Assembly: GCA_002376965.1 (NCBI GenBank)
Contig: DFOV01000433.1
Coordinates: 1 to 6,380, forward strand
DNA from: Gammaproteobacteria bacterium UBA3532
GTDB taxonomy: Bacteria > Pseudomonadota > Gammaproteobacteria > Enterobacterales > UBA3532
DNA length: 6,380 bases
Reading direction: 5' to 3'
Under the pieces are notes generated by a model. The model was not told where the DNA came from. It searched no databases and saw only the letters and a list, made by a program, of their open reading frames with translations. The translations under genes and the position numbers were made by a program. Shown here one piece after another: positions 5,586 through 6,380 of this stretch. The first letter of the stretch is position 1. The number at the start of each line of letters is the position of its first letter.

Positions 5586-5819
5586 ATGAGCTGTAAAGAG
5601 TGGGTCTATTCGGACAAGGAAAGCCGTTGTGGTATTTATCAGGAGCTGGATCTTGGTGATGAGAACGAGAATCCGGCTATCATCACCGTTGATGATCCTG
5701 AAGAGTACGCGGTGGAAAAAGATAAGGGCTTCCACAATGTGAGTGTGGGCATACCGGCTAAGGTGTTTGATGAGATTGCGCTTGCTTGGTGTAAGAAAAG
5801 AAAGCTAGCGGGCTTTTGA
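5586..5819 (+). CDS. hypothetical small protein (77 residues)
   Basis: The protein starts MSCKEWVYSDKESRCGIYQE and is unrecognised. It is soluble, with an acidic first half (DLGDENENPAIITVDDPEE, about residues 22-40) and a basic C-terminus ending CKKRKLAGF. It has no signal peptide and no transmembrane segment. The hydrophobic stretch VSVGIPAKVFDEIALAW (about 52-68) looks like a strand followed by an amphipathic helix. I chose ATG 5586 over the in-frame ATG at 5568 because a clear GGAGAG at 5575-5580 lies five bases upstream and inside the longer version. It stands alone: 406 bases of non-coding sequence lie upstream, and the next gene begins more than 80 bases downstream. Small acidic proteins of this kind can be immunity or anti-restriction factors, but nothing here proves such a role. 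Confidence 0.65.
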   Translation: MSCKEWVYSDKESRCGIYQELDLGDENENPAIITVDDPEEYAVEKDKGFHNVSVGIPAKVFDEIALAWCKKRKLAGF

Positions 5820-5957
5820 TTCCTAAAGCTGCGGCGTTCATCAACAGCTAAGCAAATCGGTCATTAAGTTGAGGGCTGTAAGCTGCAAAGCAGAATATAG
5901 AACATGGCAATTCAGAGTCCTTTTTTATTAATTGTGGGGCTATTAATTGGAGCACAC

Positions 5958-6281
5958 ATGGCTGAAACAGTCTTCATAAAAAGCAAGTTCATTAAAGTTA
6001 GTGAACAGAAAACGATATGTCGGGAGGATGCTGATTCCTTATGGGGTGGGAAATCCAAGCGAAAAGAGGACGTTGAATACGAGTTACATTATGAGTATTC
6101 AGACTGTTTCGTCGATGGAGAGCAGCTGTCTATCGATGTTAATCGGGCAATAGAGGACCTAATAGACAAAGGTCTTACCGTGATTTCTATTACTCCAGTA
6201 ACCTCTGGCCAATATGGTTCTTCGCTGAATAGTGGTTATGGCTTTAGTTACACGGAGGGCATGTTGATCGCAGCAATTTAG
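5958..6281 (+). CDS. hypothetical protein (about 107 residues; alternative start gives 125)
   Basis: The protein starts MAETVFIKSKFIKVSEQKTI and is of unknown function. The C-terminal third, GLTVISITPVTSGQYGSS followed by GYGFSYTEGMLIAAI, reads like a compact alpha/beta domain: a helix (VNRAIEDLIDKG), a strand (VISITPV), a glycine-rich loop and a final strand. I recall the 'SITPVTSG...YGxSxTEG' pattern from small uncharacterised proteins but cannot name a function. ATG 5958 has GGAG five bases upstream (5949-5952). The in-frame ATG at 5904 would add MAIQSPFLLIVGLLIGAH, a hydrophobic stretch that could be a signal peptide or membrane anchor, but it has no ribosome binding site. The rest of the protein is charged and cytoplasmic-looking, so I prefer 5958. 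It is convergent with the gene entering from the right edge. Confidence 0.65.
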   Translation: MAETVFIKSKFIKVSEQKTICREDADSLWGGKSKRKEDVEYELHYEYSDCFVDGEQLSIDVNRAIEDLIDKGLTVISITPVTSGQYGSSLNSGYGFSYTEGMLIAAI

Positions 6282-6316
6282 CTGTAGCTTTAGCTTGGCC
6301 CTCACACTGCTACGAT

Positions 6317-6380
6317 TTAATCGCGATCTTTTTTCAATATAGGCCGCGCTTGCTCAAACCGGTTGATGTCGTACAACAGG
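6317..6380 (-). CDS. C-terminal end of an unidentified gene entering from the right edge
   Basis: On the minus strand the last 20 codons before a TAA (6319-6317) read LLYDINRFEQARPILKKDRD. The frame is open to the window edge. The sequence is charged and helical, as expected for a protein C-terminus, but too short to identify. It is convergent with the upstream plus-strand gene, with 35 bases between the stops. Confidence 0.45.
   Translation of the reverse strand, partial: LLYDINRFEQARPILKKDRD

Noticed and set aside
5415..5735. 106-codon minus-strand frame
   Set aside because: Antisense to the 77-residue gene, which has a clear ribosome binding site; composition looks like random translation.

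Overview
The window looks like part of a bacterial accessory region carrying a Tn3-family transposon, most likely from a proteobacterium. That assignment rests on the close match of the transposase catalytic half to proteobacterial TnpA proteins as I remember them. No rRNA, tRNA, CRISPR array or core housekeeping gene is visible, so the host cannot be named more closely.

Positions 1-3422 (minus strand) hold the transposition module. A serine resolvase gene (tnpR, GTG start at 3422) overlaps the transposase gene (tnpA, ATG at 2847) by 4 bases. tnpA runs off the left edge after 949 codons in one frame. Codon 517 is a TGA stop (1297-1299), and the same frame is otherwise open to base 1, with all three DDE catalytic residues present. 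The transposase is therefore split by one nonsense codon into an N-terminal DNA-binding part and a catalytic part. A resolution site (res) with several dyads fills most of the 217 bases upstream of tnpR.

Positions 3640-4912 (plus strand) hold a compact divergent operon starting just beyond res. It encodes a BrnT-family toxin, two tandem 65-residue proteins and a 190-residue protein of unknown function. The two small proteins align with each other without gaps. Both resemble the N-terminal part of BrnA antitoxins but lack the ribbon-helix-helix DNA-binding domain. This is the most interesting part of the window: a toxin gene followed by two short antitoxin-like genes and an unknown fourth gene, placed against the recombination site of a transposon.

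Positions 4913-5585 are non-coding or decayed. They contain a dyad structure just after the operon, a 5'-truncated fragment resembling the C-terminus of circularly permuted YpsA/SLOG-family proteins (former 'putative molybdenum carrier'), and about 400 bases with no supported gene. The outer end of the transposon probably lies here, but no terminal inverted repeat can be proved because the partner end is outside the window.

Positions 5586-6380 hold two small unrecognised genes on the plus strand (77 and about 107 residues) and the last 20 codons of a convergent minus-strand gene that enters from the right edge.
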